64,000 nucleotides of DNA from Enterobacter sp. RHBSTW-00175 (GCF_013927005.1 NZ_CP055930.1:2294001-2358000), one strand, 5' to 3'; positions 40,891 through 50,075 are shown, counted from the stretch's first letter. Made by a program: numbers and translations. Notes: generated from the sequence alone by a model not told the origin.

Positions 40891-42960
40891 ATGTCTGAGA
40901 AAACTTTCCTGGTGGAAATCGGCACCGAAGAGCTGCCACCAAAAGCCCTGCGCAGCCTGGCTGAATCTTTTGCTGCGAACGTGACCGCCGAGCTGGATAA
41001 CGCTGGCCTGGCGCACGGTAAAATTGAATGGTTTGCTGCACCGCGCCGCCTGGCGCTGAAAGTGGCAAATCTGGCGGCGTCTCAGCCCGATCGTGAAGTG
41101 GAAAAACGTGGCCCGGCGATTGCTCAGGCGTTCGACGCTGAAGGTAAACCAAGCAAGGCGGCAGAAGGCTGGGCGCGTGGTTGCGGTATCACCGTTGACC
41201 AGGCTGAACGCCTCACCACTGACAAAGGCGAGTGGCTGCTGTATCGCGCCCATGTAAAAGGCGAAAGTGCAGAAGCACTGCTGCCAGACATGATTGCGAC
41301 TTCCCTGGCTAAACTGCCGATTCCAAAACTGATGCGCTGGGGCGCGTCTGACGTGCACTTCGTGCGTCCGGTTCACACCGTAACTCTGCTGCTGGGCGAT
41401 ACCGTTGTTCCTGCTACCATTCTGGGTGTGGCATCCGATCGCGTGATCCGCGGCCACCGCTTTATGGGCGAGCCGGAGTTCACCATCGATAACGCCGATC
41501 AGTATCCTCAGATCCTGCTGGAGCGCGGTAAAGTCATTGCTGACTACGAACTGCGTAAAGCGAAGATCAAAGCTGATGCAGAAGAAGCAGCGCGCAAGAT
41601 TGGCGGTAACGCTGATCTGAGTGAAAGCCTGCTGGAAGAAGTCACCTCTCTGGTCGAGTGGCCAGTTGTGCTGACGGCGAAATTCGAAGAGAAGTTCCTG
41701 GCTGTTCCGGCGGAAGCGCTGGTGTACACCATGAAAGGTGACCAGAAGTACTTCCCGGTCTACGCCAACGACGGCAAACTGCTGCCAAACTTCATCTTCG
41801 TTGCGAACATCGAATCTAAAGATCCGATCCAGATTATTTCCGGTAACGAGAAAGTGGTGCGTCCACGTCTGGCGGATGCGGAGTTCTTCTTTAATACCGA
41901 CCGCAAAAAACGCCTGGAAGACCACCTGCCGCGCCTGCAGACCGTACTGTTCCAGCAACAGCTGGGCACACTGCGTGACAAAACCGACCGTATTGCAGAG
42001 CTGTCCGGCTGGATCGCTCGTGAAATCGGTGCTGACGTGAACCACGCGACCCGCGCGGGCCTGCTGTCTAAATGCGACCTGATGACCAACATGGTGTTCG
42101 AATTTACCGACACCCAGGGCGTGATGGGGATGCACTATGCGCGTCACGATGGTGAAGCAGAAGATGTGGCCGTTGCCCTGAACGAGCAGTATCAGCCGCG
42201 CTTTGCGGGTGATGACCTGCCGTCTAACCCGGTGGCCTGCGCGGTAGCGATTGCCGACAAAATGGATACCCTGGCGGGTATCTTCGGCATCGGTCAGCAT
42301 CCGAAAGGTGATAAAGACCCGTTTGCGCTGCGCCGTGCCGCACTGGGTGTGCTGCGTATCATCGTTGAGAAGAACCTGAACCTTGATCTGCAAACCCTGA
42401 CCGAAGAAGCGGTTCGTCTGTACGGCGACAAGCTGACCAACGCGAAAGTGGTGGATGACGTTATCGACTTTATGCTCGGCCGTTTCCGCGCCTGGTATCA
42501 GGACGAAGGCTATACCGTCGACACCATTCAGGCGGTGCTGGCACGTCGTCCGACCCGTCCGGCGGACTTCGATGCGCGTATGAAGGCGGTATCTCACTTC
42601 CGTACTCTGGAAGCGGCATCTGCGCTGGCTGCGGCTAACAAACGTGTATCCAACATCCTGGCGAAATCCGACGAAACGCTGAACGAGCGTGTGAACGCTG
42701 CGACGCTGAAAGAGCCGGAAGAGATCGCCCTGGCGATGCAGGTTGTAGTGCTGCGTGACAAGCTGGAGCCGTTCTTCGCAGAAGGTCGTTATCAGGAAGC
42801 GCTGGTCGAACTGGCTGAACTGCGTGAAGTGATTGACGCCTTCTTCGAGAAAGTGATGGTGAACGTAGAAGATAAAGATCTGCGTATTAACCGTCTCTCT
42901 ATGCTCGAAAAACTGCGTGAGCTGTTCCTGCGCGTGGCGGATATTTCGCTGCTCCAGTAA
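40891..42960 (+). CDS. glyS: Glycyl-tRNA synthetase beta subunit
   Basis: A 689-residue beta subunit, the E. coli length. It has an N-terminal region ([20 protein letters not shown]), a tRNA-binding body with an HD-like segment and a C-terminal anticodon-binding DALR domain. It recognises tRNA-Gly and completes the GlyQS tetramer. The ribosome site agaggcggcc lies just past the glyQ stop. An intrinsic terminator follows at 42996. Confidence 0.97.
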   Translation: MSEKTFLVEIGTEELPPKALRSLAESFAANVTAELDNAGLAHGKIEWFAAPRRLALKVANLAASQPDREVEKRGPAIAQAFDAEGKPSKAAEGWARGCGITVDQAERLTTDKGEWLLYRAHVKGESAEALLPDMIATSLAKLPIPKLMRWGASDVHFVRPVHTVTLLLGDTVVPATILGVASDRVIRGHRFMGEPEFTIDNADQYPQILLERGKVIADYELRKAKIKADAEEAARKIGGNADLSESLLEEVTSLVEWPVVLTAKFEEKFLAVPAEALVYTMKGDQKYFPVYANDGKLLPNFIFVANIESKDPIQIISGNEKVVRPRLADAEFFFNTDRKKRLEDHLPRLQTVLFQQQLGTLRDKTDRIAELSGWIAREIGADVNHATRAGLLSKCDLMTNMVFEFTDTQGVMGMHYARHDGEAEDVAVALNEQYQPRFAGDDLPSNPVACAVAIADKMDTLAGIFGIGQHPKGDKDPFALRRAALGVLRIIVEKNLNLDLQTLTEEAVRLYGDKLTNAKVVDDVIDFMLGRFRAWYQDEGYTVDTIQAVLARRPTRPADFDARMKAVSHFRTLEAASALAAANKRVSNILAKSDETLNERVNAATLKEPEEIALAMQVVVLRDKLEPFFAEGRYQEALVELAELREVIDAFFEKVMVNVEDKDLRINRLSMLEKLRELFLRVADISLLQ

Positions 42961-42995
42961 CGTGCTGTTGCCCGGTAGTCGGGCCTGGAAATGCT

Positions 42996-43021
42996 AAAAA
43001 CCCGCTTCGGCGGGTTTTTTT
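42996..43021 (+). terminator. Intrinsic terminator of glyQS
   Basis: aaaaacccgc-ttcg-gcgggttttttt: UUCG-type loop with an A-run before and a T-run after. It also faces the 3' end of the minus-strand gene at 43038. Confidence 0.93.
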
Positions 43022-43037
43022 ATGGCGCAAAGTTGTG

Positions 43038-43475
43038 TTAGCCGATTGCGATCATGCCTTCACTGGTTTTCAGCCAGCGTGGCGCTTTCAGCGTATCGGC
43101 AAAATAGCCGATCAGTTCGCACAGCAAATCCTCCAGCACGATTATTGTCTGTCGCGGCAGGGAACCGTTCATCAGCAATTGCGTGATCTCCTGGCAGTAA
43201 CGTCCCAGTTGGTCACACTCAGGTTCGAAAGCCGGAAGGCGTGACGGAAGTTCTTCCACGGTCAGGCTTGCTTTTAAGTATTCCGGGACGGGTTCCAGAA
43301 GCGTGGGTTGCAGCAGATTCAGGCAGGCGGACAGTCGGCCGTACAGCGCCATTTTTTGTGCGGGTTCCTCGCAATCAATCAGGACATCGGTGAAGCGTTC
43401 GCAGTTATCTGCCAGTTCGGTGAAGGCGGTGGAGTGGTTGAAGGGAAGAGTGATTAAAGAGTCAGTCATAGCCAT
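43038..43475 (-). CDS. Uncharacterised 145-residue protein behind a C4-like antisense leader
   Basis: A 145-residue, leucine-rich, acidic and mostly helical soluble protein (MAMTDSLITLPFNHSTAF...). I do not recognise its family. There is no signal peptide, membrane segment, helix-turn-helix or clear catalytic motif. The ATG at 43475 is set by gagg nine bases upstream (tgaggttattattATG); an ATG at 43469 (MTDSL) is possible. Its start region is complementary to a segment of the upstream C4/CI-like RNA, so translation is probably held down by that RNA, as for antirepressor or satellite-phage genes. It is absent from the corresponding place in E. coli. It could be a phage-derived regulator or toxin-like protein; this is open. 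Confidence 0.72.
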   Translation of the reverse strand: MAMTDSLITLPFNHSTAFTELADNCERFTDVLIDCEEPAQKMALYGRLSACLNLLQPTLLEPVPEYLKASLTVEELPSRLPAFEPECDQLGRYCQEITQLLMNGSLPRQTIIVLEDLLCELIGYFADTLKAPRWLKTSEGMIAIG

Positions 43476-43483
43476 AATAATAA

Positions 43484-43690
43484 CCTCAGTGAGTGGTATA
43501 TCTTCCGCCACCGGAGGTTCCAGGCTCGCTGGTGGCGGAACCGGACAAGGTTGGAACGACTGGCCTCACTGACACCAGCGCGCTTTGCAGCGCCCCTGTC
43601 CGGCCCGCCATTGGGATGAAGCAGGCCGTACGACACAGAGCCTGTGTCGCCAGTGAAGTGAGTCAGGGTTCCAATCCCGGCACCTGATTT
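43484..43690 (-). ncRNA. C4 / P4-CI-like antisense RNA leader
   Basis: Read on the minus strand, this leader resembles the immunity RNAs of phages P1 (C4) and P4 (CI). A stem pairs 43597-43603 with 43541-43547 (ccggaca/tgtccgg). Inside it is a hairpin with gcgc arms at 43578-43593. A second long-range pair joins gttccaa (43668-43674) to ttggaac (43551-43557). The loop segment tcagtgag (complement of 43565-43572) can pair with ctcactga over the ribosome site (43486-43493). A 10-base perfect hairpin, ttccgccacc/ggtggcggaa (43503-43540), lies between RNA and gene and may terminate the short form. Assignment is by recalled resemblance. Confidence 0.6.
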
Positions 43691-43864
43691 TGCAGGTGCG
43701 AAGAGAACTTACTGCTCATCAAAACAAGCGGCAACAGATTTGAGCTATGTCGCTGAGGATATTACCATTTCTGGAAAGAGGCTCGCAAAATTACCGCCTG
43801 TTCCACCCTTACCCTCTCCCAAAGGTCTGAGGGTTCCCAGGTAGTTTTTGTCGTTATTCAGCGA

Positions 43865-44101
43865 TGACATTACGCTATTGAAATAAAAGGCTTACAGCGG
43901 CGCCATGGTCCCGAAAGCCGAAAGGAATAAGCTGAGGGTACCGCGAAGCGGCGATTTTCTTGCCGGGAGCCCGGGTCGCCAGGGTGGTGGCGGTGAGCCA
44001 CCCTGGCACGTTCACCGGTAATGTGGTGACAGAGTAGCAAGGAACATAAAGTGAACGGAATGACCACCTGAGCTGTATGTTCCCCCTCATCCCAAAGGGG
44101 G
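43865..44101. other. Structured intergenic segment of unknown nature
   Basis: No convincing gene is seen here; an 83-codon minus-strand frame exists but lacks a ribosome site and protein-like composition. Palindromes are dense: ccgc-gaa-gcgg near 43942, ccagggtgg/ccaccctgg (43979-44006), ggaacata/tatgttcc (44041-44083) and ccccc/ggggg (44082-44101). A degenerate ccctctccc-type repeat lies at 43808-43835. It could be an RNA-encoding or mobile-element remnant linked to the C4-like locus next to it. Confidence 0.4.
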
Positions 44102-44130
44102 ATGGAATCTATCTTGCCCAAAAATTAACC

Positions 44131-44160
44131 TTGAAACGGTCAACAAATTACCGTTATCCT
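44131..44160 (+). promoter_or_regulatory. Candidate promoter of the ABC-F gene
   Basis: ttgaaa (44131-44136) and tatcct (44155-44160) with 18-base spacing. It would give a leader of about 115-120 bases carrying two short overlapping ORFs: MNKHD (44200-44217) and MNFDPC (44217-44237), joined by ATGA. Confidence 0.4.
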
Positions 44161-44285
44161 TATGCCGTTAACTTCCTCCCTCTGGAGCGCATCCCGAAAA
44201 TGAACAAACACGACTGATGAATTTCGATCCTTGCTAAACGCGACCGCGTCGGCAGGGGATGTTTTGATTTCATTCAGGAGTGCTT

Positions 44286-45905
44286 ATGGCTCATTTTGCG
44301 CAGCCCCCTTCTTTTATTTTGCATCAGGTCACCTGTCAGTTTGCGACGGGCGATACGCTTTTTGGTCCGCTGGATCTCTCTCTTGAGCCGTCACTGTGCG
44401 CACTGGTTGGCCGTAACGGCAGTGGTAAAACGCGCCTGCTGCGTCTGCTGGCCGGGTTTGATGAACCCGCGAGCGGGCATATCGAGCGTTTCGGCACGCA
44501 CGCCTATATGGCGCAACAACATGATATTTCCCCACAGACTCTGCTTGCTGAATTGCTCGGGTATGACGACATTTTTGCAGCCCGCAAGCGTATCGAAAGC
44601 GGTGATTACCAGCCAGACTGTCTGGAAACACTCGACGGATACTGGGATTTAACGGAACGGCTGAGCGGGGCGTTTAGCCATGCGAAACTCCCGCCATTTG
44701 ATCCTGATAAACCTGCCACAGAGCTTAGCGGTGGCGAACGTATTCGCGCTCTGTTGTGCGCAGCATTTACTGCCGGTGCAGATTATCTTCTGCTGGATGA
44801 ACCCACCAACCATCTCGACAAGCAAGGCCGTGAGTGGTTTTACGAACAGCTTTCCCGCTATCAGGGGGGCGTGCTGGTGGCCTCTCATGACCGTGAACTC
44901 CTGGCGCAGGTTCCGCGTATTCTGGAACTGAGCGCGTCGGGTTTGCGTAGTTACGGCGGGAATTATGCTGATTACCAGCGTCAACGTGATGCCGAGCAGC
45001 AATCAGCCCGCGCAGCGTTTGAACATGCCACAACAGAACGTAAGCGTACACGTACGCGGATGAAAAAAGAGCATGACGACAGCCAGCGGCGTTCGGCAAA
45101 GACGCTGCGCACTGTCGACAGTCTTAATATCGCCTCGTTCGAGCGGATCAAATATAAAATGGCGGCGAAAGAGCGTATTGGATCGTGGCGAAAACAGCAT
45201 AACGATCAAAATGATGCGCTGAATATTGCTGTCCACAAAGCGCGTGAACGGGTGGAAGACGATAACCCGGTGATGTTCACCCTGCCGGGAAGCCAGATTG
45301 CCGAAGGGAAACAGGTGCTGGTACTCGAGGATCTGGTGCTGGCGTATGTGGATATCCCGCCGACAAACTGGCGGATGGATGGCCCGATGCGCGTGGCGCT
45401 GCGTGGGCCAAACGGCTGTGGGAAATCGACACTCCTAAAGACCATACTTGGGGAAACATCACCGCACGCGGGCAGTTGCCGAGTGTCAGTAACCTGCGCT
45501 TATCTCGACCAACACCTGTCGCAGCTGGATCTTACGCTGTCGGTGATGGCGCATCTCAACCTGAGCAATACACCTCTGGAAGAAGGAGGGCTACGTACCC
45601 GTTTAGCCCAGCTTCAGCTCGGCGCAGATAAGGTCATGCTTCCGCTGGCGGAACTGAGCGGCGGCGAACGTCTGAAAGCCGCGCTGGCCTGTGTGCTCTG
45701 GCGAGAAGAGGCCACACAGCTTCTGCTACTTGATGAGCCGACCAACCATCTGGATTTGGCCTCCGTTCAGGCGATTGAAGCGGCTCTGGCGGCTTTCCCC
45801 GGCGCGTTGCTGGTGGTATCGCACGATGAAGCATTCCTGAACGGACTGAACCTGACGCATGAAATGGTGTGGCAGAAAGAGGGATGGCGCTGTGAGAGGC
45901 TTTAA
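44286..45905 (+). CDS. ABC-F family ATPase (translation-factor/ribosome-protection type)
   Basis: A 539-residue protein with two ABC domains and no membrane segment. The first has Walker A VGRNGSGKT, signature LSGGER and Walker B LLLDEPTNHLD. The second has RGPNGCGKS, LSGGER and LLLDEPTNHLD. The DEPTNHLD signature and the charged inter-domain linker (about residues 230-310, with RKRTRTRMKKEHDD) mark the ABC-F family, which acts on the ribosome. It is none of the four E. coli paralogues (EttA, Uup, YbiT, YheS) at this locus. The ATG at 44286 follows aggag; a GTG at 44280 is in frame. It could be a housekeeping-type factor or an antibiotic-protection protein. Confidence 0.9.
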   Translation: MAHFAQPPSFILHQVTCQFATGDTLFGPLDLSLEPSLCALVGRNGSGKTRLLRLLAGFDEPASGHIERFGTHAYMAQQHDISPQTLLAELLGYDDIFAARKRIESGDYQPDCLETLDGYWDLTERLSGAFSHAKLPPFDPDKPATELSGGERIRALLCAAFTAGADYLLLDEPTNHLDKQGREWFYEQLSRYQGGVLVASHDRELLAQVPRILELSASGLRSYGGNYADYQRQRDAEQQSARAAFEHATTERKRTRTRMKKEHDDSQRRSAKTLRTVDSLNIASFERIKYKMAAKERIGSWRKQHNDQNDALNIAVHKARERVEDDNPVMFTLPGSQIAEGKQVLVLEDLVLAYVDIPPTNWRMDGPMRVALRGPNGCGKSTLLKTILGETSPHAGSCRVSVTCAYLDQHLSQLDLTLSVMAHLNLSNTPLEEGGLRTRLAQLQLGADKVMLPLAELSGGERLKAALACVLWREEATQLLLLDEPTNHLDLASVQAIEAALAAFPGALLVVSHDEAFLNGLNLTHEMVWQKEGWRCERL

Positions 45906-45911
45906 AACACA

Positions 45912-45932
45912 AGCCCCCGCAAGGGCGGGGGC
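45912..45932. terminator. Terminator between the ABC-F gene and yiaG
   Basis: agcccccgc-aag-gcgggggct, a 9-base perfect GC stem just past the ABC-F stop and 15 bases from the yiaG 3' end. No strong T-run is present on either side. Confidence 0.6.
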
Positions 45933-45947
45933 TGTCACAATCTGGTA

Positions 45948-46235
45948 TTACGCTATCTGTTTGCTGAGTGCAGTGTTTGCCTGAATCAGGCGCATCAGCT
46001 TTATTTCGGTGGCTGTGGGTCTTTCACGTTTTGATTCCCACTCCAGCACCATTGCTACGCTGACACCCATTGCTCTGGCGAATTCATCAGTTTTCAGCCC
46101 TGTCCCTTTGCGCAATTGCTCATATTCTGTAAAGGGATTGGATTTTTGTTGCAGGGTAATCGTCTGCGGTACATCTTTAAAAACAATCTGTTCCAGGCTG
46201 CTCAGCAGCTCAAACTCAGGATCTTTATATTCCAT
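45948..46235 (-). CDS. yiaG: YiaG, XRE-type DNA-binding protein
   Basis: A 95-residue small regulator (E. coli YiaG 96). The N-terminal 35 residues (MEYKDPEFELLSSLEQIVFK) are followed by an antitoxin-like helix-turn-helix (TGLKTDEFARAMGVSVAMVL and WESKRERPTATEIKLMRLI). Such proteins resemble solitary HigA/MqsA-type antitoxin domains; no toxin gene lies beside it. Target unknown. It is next to yiaF and cspA as in E. coli. Confidence 0.93.
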   Translation of the reverse strand: MEYKDPEFELLSSLEQIVFKDVPQTITLQQKSNPFTEYEQLRKGTGLKTDEFARAMGVSVAMVLEWESKRERPTATEIKLMRLIQANTALSKQIA

Positions 46236-46565
46236 TGAGAACTCCTCTTAAATCACACAGCGGGATCGTGAACATCAGAGAGCCAATTAAGAATAGTCCC
46301 TAAAACAGACGCATGATCACCAGGGTTGTGATTAATCGTGCGGTAGTCGGGGCTTTACGCGTTTCAGCAGAAGGCTTACCCGCGCTAATTGACTGATTAT
46401 TCATAAACAGCGCGACAGCGTATTTTTTTGTAAATCGTCAGCAAGAAAACGGCAATAGTCGTTTTGTATGAAAAGAGTATCTTGCAAGGCTGACCTGGAC
46501 TATCCTTGTCAGCGTCGGGCACGCGTGTGCCGGTGTGCGCTTTTTTGGGTGAAAGGAGTAATGAA
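46236..46565. other. yiaG/yiaF divergent gap
   Basis: A 330-base gap carrying divergent promoters. It has no gene and no clear RNA. A short stem ggcac-gcgt-gtgcc (46518-46531) followed by a T-run lies just before the yiaF ribosome site and could act as an attenuator. Confidence 0.4.
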
Positions 46566-47276
46566 ATGGCGACAGGAAAGTCCTGCTCTCGCTGGTTTGC
46601 GCCTGTTGCGGCGTTATTGATGGTAGTTAGCCTGAGTGGGTGTTTCGATAAAGAAGGCGATCAGCGCAAAGCGTTTATCGATTTTCTACAGAATACGGTG
46701 ATGCGCAGTGGCGAACGTTTACCAACGCTGACTGCGGATCAGAAAAAACAGTTTGGTCCCTTCGTGTCCGATTATGCCATTCTTTATGGTTATTCACAGC
46801 AGGTGAGCCAGGCAATGGACTCAGGTCTTCGTCCTGTGCTGGATAGCGTTAACGCGATCCGTGTACCACAGGATTATATGACCCAGCGTGAACCACTGCG
46901 CCAGTCTAATGGTGCTCTGGGTGTGCTGAGCCAGCAATTGCAGAATGCAAAAATGCAGGCCGATGCTTCCCATTCTTCGCTGAAGCAAGGCGACGATCTT
47001 AAACCTGTCTTTGACAAGGTTTACGAGAAAGTGGTGACCAAACCCGCTGACGCTATGCAACCGCTGATCCCGGCTGCGCAGATTTTCACTCAGCAACTGG
47101 TACAGGTTGGGGATTACATCTCCCAGCAGGGAACCCAGGTGAGCTTTGTCTCTAACGGTATCCAGTTCCCGACCTCTCAGCAGGCCAGCCAGTATAACTC
47201 GCTGATTGGGCCGCTGGCGTCCCAGCACCAGGCCTTTAGTCAGGCGTGGAGCACGGCAGTCACAGCCACTGAATAA
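46566..47276 (+). CDS. yiaF: YiaF, DUF3053-family lipoprotein-like protein
   Basis: A 236-residue protein, the length of E. coli YiaF. The N-terminal hydrophobic segment ends with a lipobox-like SLSGC (C26), so it is probably a lipoprotein. The rest is helical (DQRKAFIDFLQNTVMRSGER and later glutamine-rich helices). Function unknown. The start at 46566 follows gaaaggag; ATG at 46561 is out of frame. Confidence 0.92.
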   Translation: MATGKSCSRWFAPVAALLMVVSLSGCFDKEGDQRKAFIDFLQNTVMRSGERLPTLTADQKKQFGPFVSDYAILYGYSQQVSQAMDSGLRPVLDSVNAIRVPQDYMTQREPLRQSNGALGVLSQQLQNAKMQADASHSSLKQGDDLKPVFDKVYEKVVTKPADAMQPLIPAAQIFTQQLVQVGDYISQQGTQVSFVSNGIQFPTSQQASQYNSLIGPLASQHQAFSQAWSTAVTATE

Positions 47277-47282
47277 GATAAA

Positions 47283-47310
47283 AAAACCCCGCGAGAAACG
47301 GGGTTTTTTT
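47283..47310 (+). terminator. Intrinsic terminator of yiaF
   Basis: aaaccccg-cgagaaa-cggggttttttt just past the stop. Confidence 0.88.
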
Positions 47311-47353
47311 ATCGGTGATGAAAATATTGCTTGTCATTCATGTACCACATAGG

Positions 47354-47522
47354 TATAACAGTGACGTCGGTTTGTTACACAGACCTAAAGCAGTTTAGTA
47401 AAGCAGTCCAGATTGTTATCCATAGATACCCTTCGTAGTGACCCTTCCTTCATCGCTTAAAAATCTGTAACGCAACCTATCGCGCCGGAAGGCACAATAT
47501 ATTTGTTAATAAGGTAATTTCT
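47354..47522 (+). promoter_or_regulatory. cspA promoter and long cold-sensing 5' leader
   Basis: A tataac -10 box at 47354 gives a leader of about 157 bases, very near the 159 of E. coli cspA. It keeps recognisable blocks: the cold-box area around gtttgttacacagacc (47370-47385), aaagcagtttagtaa, gataccc-ttcgtagtg and the upstream-of-start block gccggaaggcacaatatatt. In E. coli this leader refolds in the cold to allow cspA translation. Confidence 0.85.
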
Positions 47523-47735
47523 ATGTCTGCTAAAATGACTGGTCTGGTAAAATGGTTCAACGCTGATAAAGGTTTCGGTTTCATCACTCCTGATGATGGC
47601 TCTAAAGACGTGTTCGTACACTTCTCTGCTATCCAGAACGATGGCTACAAATCTCTGGACGAAGGTCAGAAAGTTTCCTTCACCATCGAAAGCGGCGCTA
47701 AAGGCCCAGCAGCTGGTAACGTTGTAAGCCTGTAA
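47523..47735 (+). CDS. cspA: Cold-shock protein CspA
   Basis: A 70-residue OB-fold RNA chaperone, differing from E. coli CspA only at a few positions as recalled. RNP1 is KGFGFITP and RNP2 is VFVHFSAI. It binds single-stranded RNA in the cold. The spacing and sequence of the leader, more than the protein, identify it as cspA rather than cspB, cspG or cspI. Confidence 0.96.
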   Translation: MSAKMTGLVKWFNADKGFGFITPDDGSKDVFVHFSAIQNDGYKSLDEGQKVSFTIESGAKGPAAGNVVSL

Positions 47736-47761
47736 GCTTCCAACCCAGTAGCAAAGAATTT

Positions 47762-47788
47762 AAAAACCCGCCTTCTGGCGGGTTTTTT
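47762..47788 (+). terminator. Intrinsic terminator of cspA
   Basis: aaaaacccgcc-ttct-ggcgggtttttt, with its right side close to the ghrB stop (minus strand), so it may serve both. Confidence 0.9.
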
Positions 47789-47793
47789 CGTTT

Positions 47794-48768
47794 CTACTGC
47801 TGTACCTGCGGGTTAACGCAGTTTTTCTCAACCCTTCCGCCCAGTGCGGCGATAAGGTTGTCCACTGCGGTGGCCGCCATGTTGTAGCGGGTTTCGTGAG
47901 TTGCCGATCCAATGTGGGGCAGGGCGACGACGTTTGGCAATGTCAGTAGTGGTGAACTGACCGGCAGTGGCTCTTGCTCAAACACATCAAGACCCGCAGC
48001 ATGGATCTCACCGTTTTGCAGTGCTTCAATCAGCGCCTTTTCGTCCACCACCGGGCCGCGACCCGCGTTGATGAAGATGGCTGATTTCTTCATTTTCGCG
48101 AACTCGGCTTTGCCTATCAGATGATGTGTTTCTTCCGACAGCGGCAGGATCAGGCAGACGTAATCGGCTTCCTGAAGCAAGGTATCCAGTTCGCAGTAGC
48201 GCGCGTTAAAGCGCTCTTCAGCTTCCGTGTGATGACGACGCGCGTTGTACAGCACCGGCATGTTAAAGCCGAAATGCGCACGTTGCGCCAGCGCCAGGCC
48301 AATGCGCCCCATGCCGACAATCCCCAGCGTTTTGCCGTGAACATCCACACCGAACCAGTCCATGCCAATGCTCTTTGTCCATTCGCCCGCTTTCACGCGT
48401 TCGGCCACTTCCACCACCCGGCGGGCGGTGCTGAGCACCAGCGCCATCAGCGTGTCGGCCACGGTTTCTGTCAGGGCATACGGGGTATGCATCAGCACAA
48501 TTTTGCGGGTGTTCAGGGCCTCGACGTCGAAGTTGTCATACCCCACGGAAATCGTAGAGGTAGCACGCAGCTTCGGCATTTTCTCCAGCAATGCGACATC
48601 CACTTTTTCGCTTGAACCCAGCAGCCCTTCTGCGCGGGCAAACGCATCAGCGTGCTGCGCGACGGTGTCCGGGCTAAGGTTCTTCACCTGAGTCACGGTG
48701 AAGTGTTCTTCCAGGCGCTTTTGCAGATCTTCAGGCAGTGCTTTATACAAAATGACGGACGGCTTCAT
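47794..48768 (-). CDS. ghrB: 2-ketoaldonate/glyoxylate reductase B (KguD-like)
   Basis: A 324-residue D-2-hydroxyacid dehydrogenase, the length of E. coli GhrB. The NAD(P) motif is [16 protein letters not shown]. The catalytic arginine is in [14 protein letters not shown], the glutamate in DVFEQEPL and the histidine in [11 protein letters not shown]. GhrB reduces 2-ketogluconate and glyoxylate; here, at the end of a kgu-type operon, it probably also does the KguD step, reducing 2-keto-6-phosphogluconate to 6-phosphogluconate. It follows the transporter gene by 26 bases. Confidence 0.93.
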   Translation of the reverse strand: MKPSVILYKALPEDLQKRLEEHFTVTQVKNLSPDTVAQHADAFARAEGLLGSSEKVDVALLEKMPKLRATSTISVGYDNFDVEALNTRKIVLMHTPYALTETVADTLMALVLSTARRVVEVAERVKAGEWTKSIGMDWFGVDVHGKTLGIVGMGRIGLALAQRAHFGFNMPVLYNARRHHTEAEERFNARYCELDTLLQEADYVCLILPLSEETHHLIGKAEFAKMKKSAIFINAGRGPVVDEKALIEALQNGEIHAAGLDVFEQEPLPVSSPLLTLPNVVALPHIGSATHETRYNMAATAVDNLIAALGGRVEKNCVNPQVQQ

Positions 48769-48794
48769 GCTAATCTCCGTTGATTTTAAAAGGG

Positions 48795-50075
48795 TCAGGC
48801 GTGACGCGCGCCGACGGGAAGCTGTTGATTATTAGCAGGCTTAACAATTAAAGTAAGCCACACTGAGGCAAAAAGTGCTACCCCCATAAATATGTACGAG
48901 GTTGACGGGCTGCCGGTTGCGCCGTTCAGATAGCCCACAAACCAGGAGCCGCAGAACGAGCCCAGAGCACCCATGCTGTTGATGAGCGCCATCGCGCCGC
49001 CTGCCACATTACGCGGCAGCATCTCCGGGATGATGGCGAAGAACGGGCCATACGGGGCATACATCGCTGCACCGGCAATCACCAGCAGGGTGTAAGATGC
49101 CCAGAAGTGGTTGGTACCCACGGCCCAGGAGCCGATAAAGGCAAAGGCAGCAATCAGCAGCAGCGGCCAGACAAACAGTTTACGGTTTTGCAGTTTGTCC
49201 GAGGCCCAGGAGGCGATAACCATGGCAATGGTTGCCGCCAGATAAGGCACGGATGACAGCCAGCCCACTTCCACCATGCCGAGGTTTTCGCCGCCGCTGC
49301 GGATAATCGATGGCAGCCACAGCACAAAGCCGTACACGCCAATGCTCCAGGTAAAATACTGCGCGCACAGCAAAATGACGTTGCGGGAACGGAAGGCTTC
49401 GCCGTAGTTACGTACCGCTTTCAGGCCTTGTTGCTCTTTATCCAGCTGCGCCTGCAAAGCCGCTTTTTCATCCTCAGAGAGCCATTTCGCCTGCGAGGGT
49501 TTATCTTTTACCAGCATCCACCAGCAAAATGCCCAGATGACCGCTGGAACCCCTTCGATGATAAACATCTCGCGCCAGCCGAATGACTGGATCAGGTAGC
49601 CAGATACCACCGACATCCAGAGTACCGTGACCGGGTTACCGAGGATCAAAAAGGTGTTGGCGCGGGAACGCTCAGATTTAGTGAACCAGTTGCTGATATA
49701 GATAAGCATTGCTGGCATCACTGCTGCCTCGACCACGCCAAGAATAAAGCGAATGGCGGCCAGGGCAGGAATGTTGTTCACCACGCCGGTCAGTGAAGCG
49801 CAGCCGCCCCAGAGGATCAGGCAGATAAAGATAAGCTTACGAACACTGCGACGTTCGGCGTAGATAGCGCCAGGGATCTGGAAGAAGAAATAGCCGAGGA
49901 AGAAAAGGGCACCTAACAGGGAAGAGATACCTTTGGTGATCCCCAGGTCCTCAGTGATGCCCGCGGCGGATGCGAAACTGAAGTTGGCACGATCAAGATA
50001 CGCCAGGCTGTACGTGATAAACACGATTGGCATGATGTACCACCAGCGTTTTACTGCATTGGTCGAACTGTTCAT
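48795..50075 (-). CDS. kguT: 2-ketogluconate transporter, MFS (KguT-like)
   Basis: A 426-residue, 12-helix ACS-family major-facilitator transporter. It has the opening [20 protein letters not shown], the loop [15 protein letters not shown] and [17 protein letters not shown]. Family members move sugar acids with H+. Its place between a sugar kinase and a 2-ketoaldonate reductase argues for 2-ketogluconate. The ATG at 50075 ([12 protein letters not shown]) is chosen; the frame extends 17 codons upstream without conservation. Confidence 0.87.
   Translation of the reverse strand: MNSSTNAVKRWWYIMPIVFITYSLAYLDRANFSFASAAGITEDLGITKGISSLLGALFFLGYFFFQIPGAIYAERRSVRKLIFICLILWGGCASLTGVVNNIPALAAIRFILGVVEAAVMPAMLIYISNWFTKSERSRANTFLILGNPVTVLWMSVVSGYLIQSFGWREMFIIEGVPAVIWAFCWWMLVKDKPSQAKWLSEDEKAALQAQLDKEQQGLKAVRNYGEAFRSRNVILLCAQYFTWSIGVYGFVLWLPSIIRSGGENLGMVEVGWLSSVPYLAATIAMVIASWASDKLQNRKLFVWPLLLIAAFAFIGSWAVGTNHFWASYTLLVIAGAAMYAPYGPFFAIIPEMLPRNVAGGAMALINSMGALGSFCGSWFVGYLNGATGSPSTSYIFMGVALFASVWLTLIVKPANNQQLPVGARHA

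Noticed and set aside
40270..42597. A 775-residue open frame antisense to glyQ and glyS
   Set aside because: It is the complement of two clear housekeeping genes, has no ribosome site, and its composition (rich in H, R, Q, V, F) is typical of the antisense frame of high-GC codons.
43870..44121. An 83-codon minus-strand frame in the structured segment
   Set aside because: No ribosome site, Pro/Arg/His-rich composition, and it runs through palindromes; described as a structured non-coding segment.
43438..44285. Prophage or integrative island at the C4-like locus
   Set aside because: No integrase, structural or replication genes and no flanking repeats were found, so only a remnant or domesticated unit can be supported.
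45948..46235. Toxin-antitoxin pair with yiaG as antitoxin
   Set aside because: The helix-turn-helix looks antitoxin-like, but no small toxin frame lies next to it.
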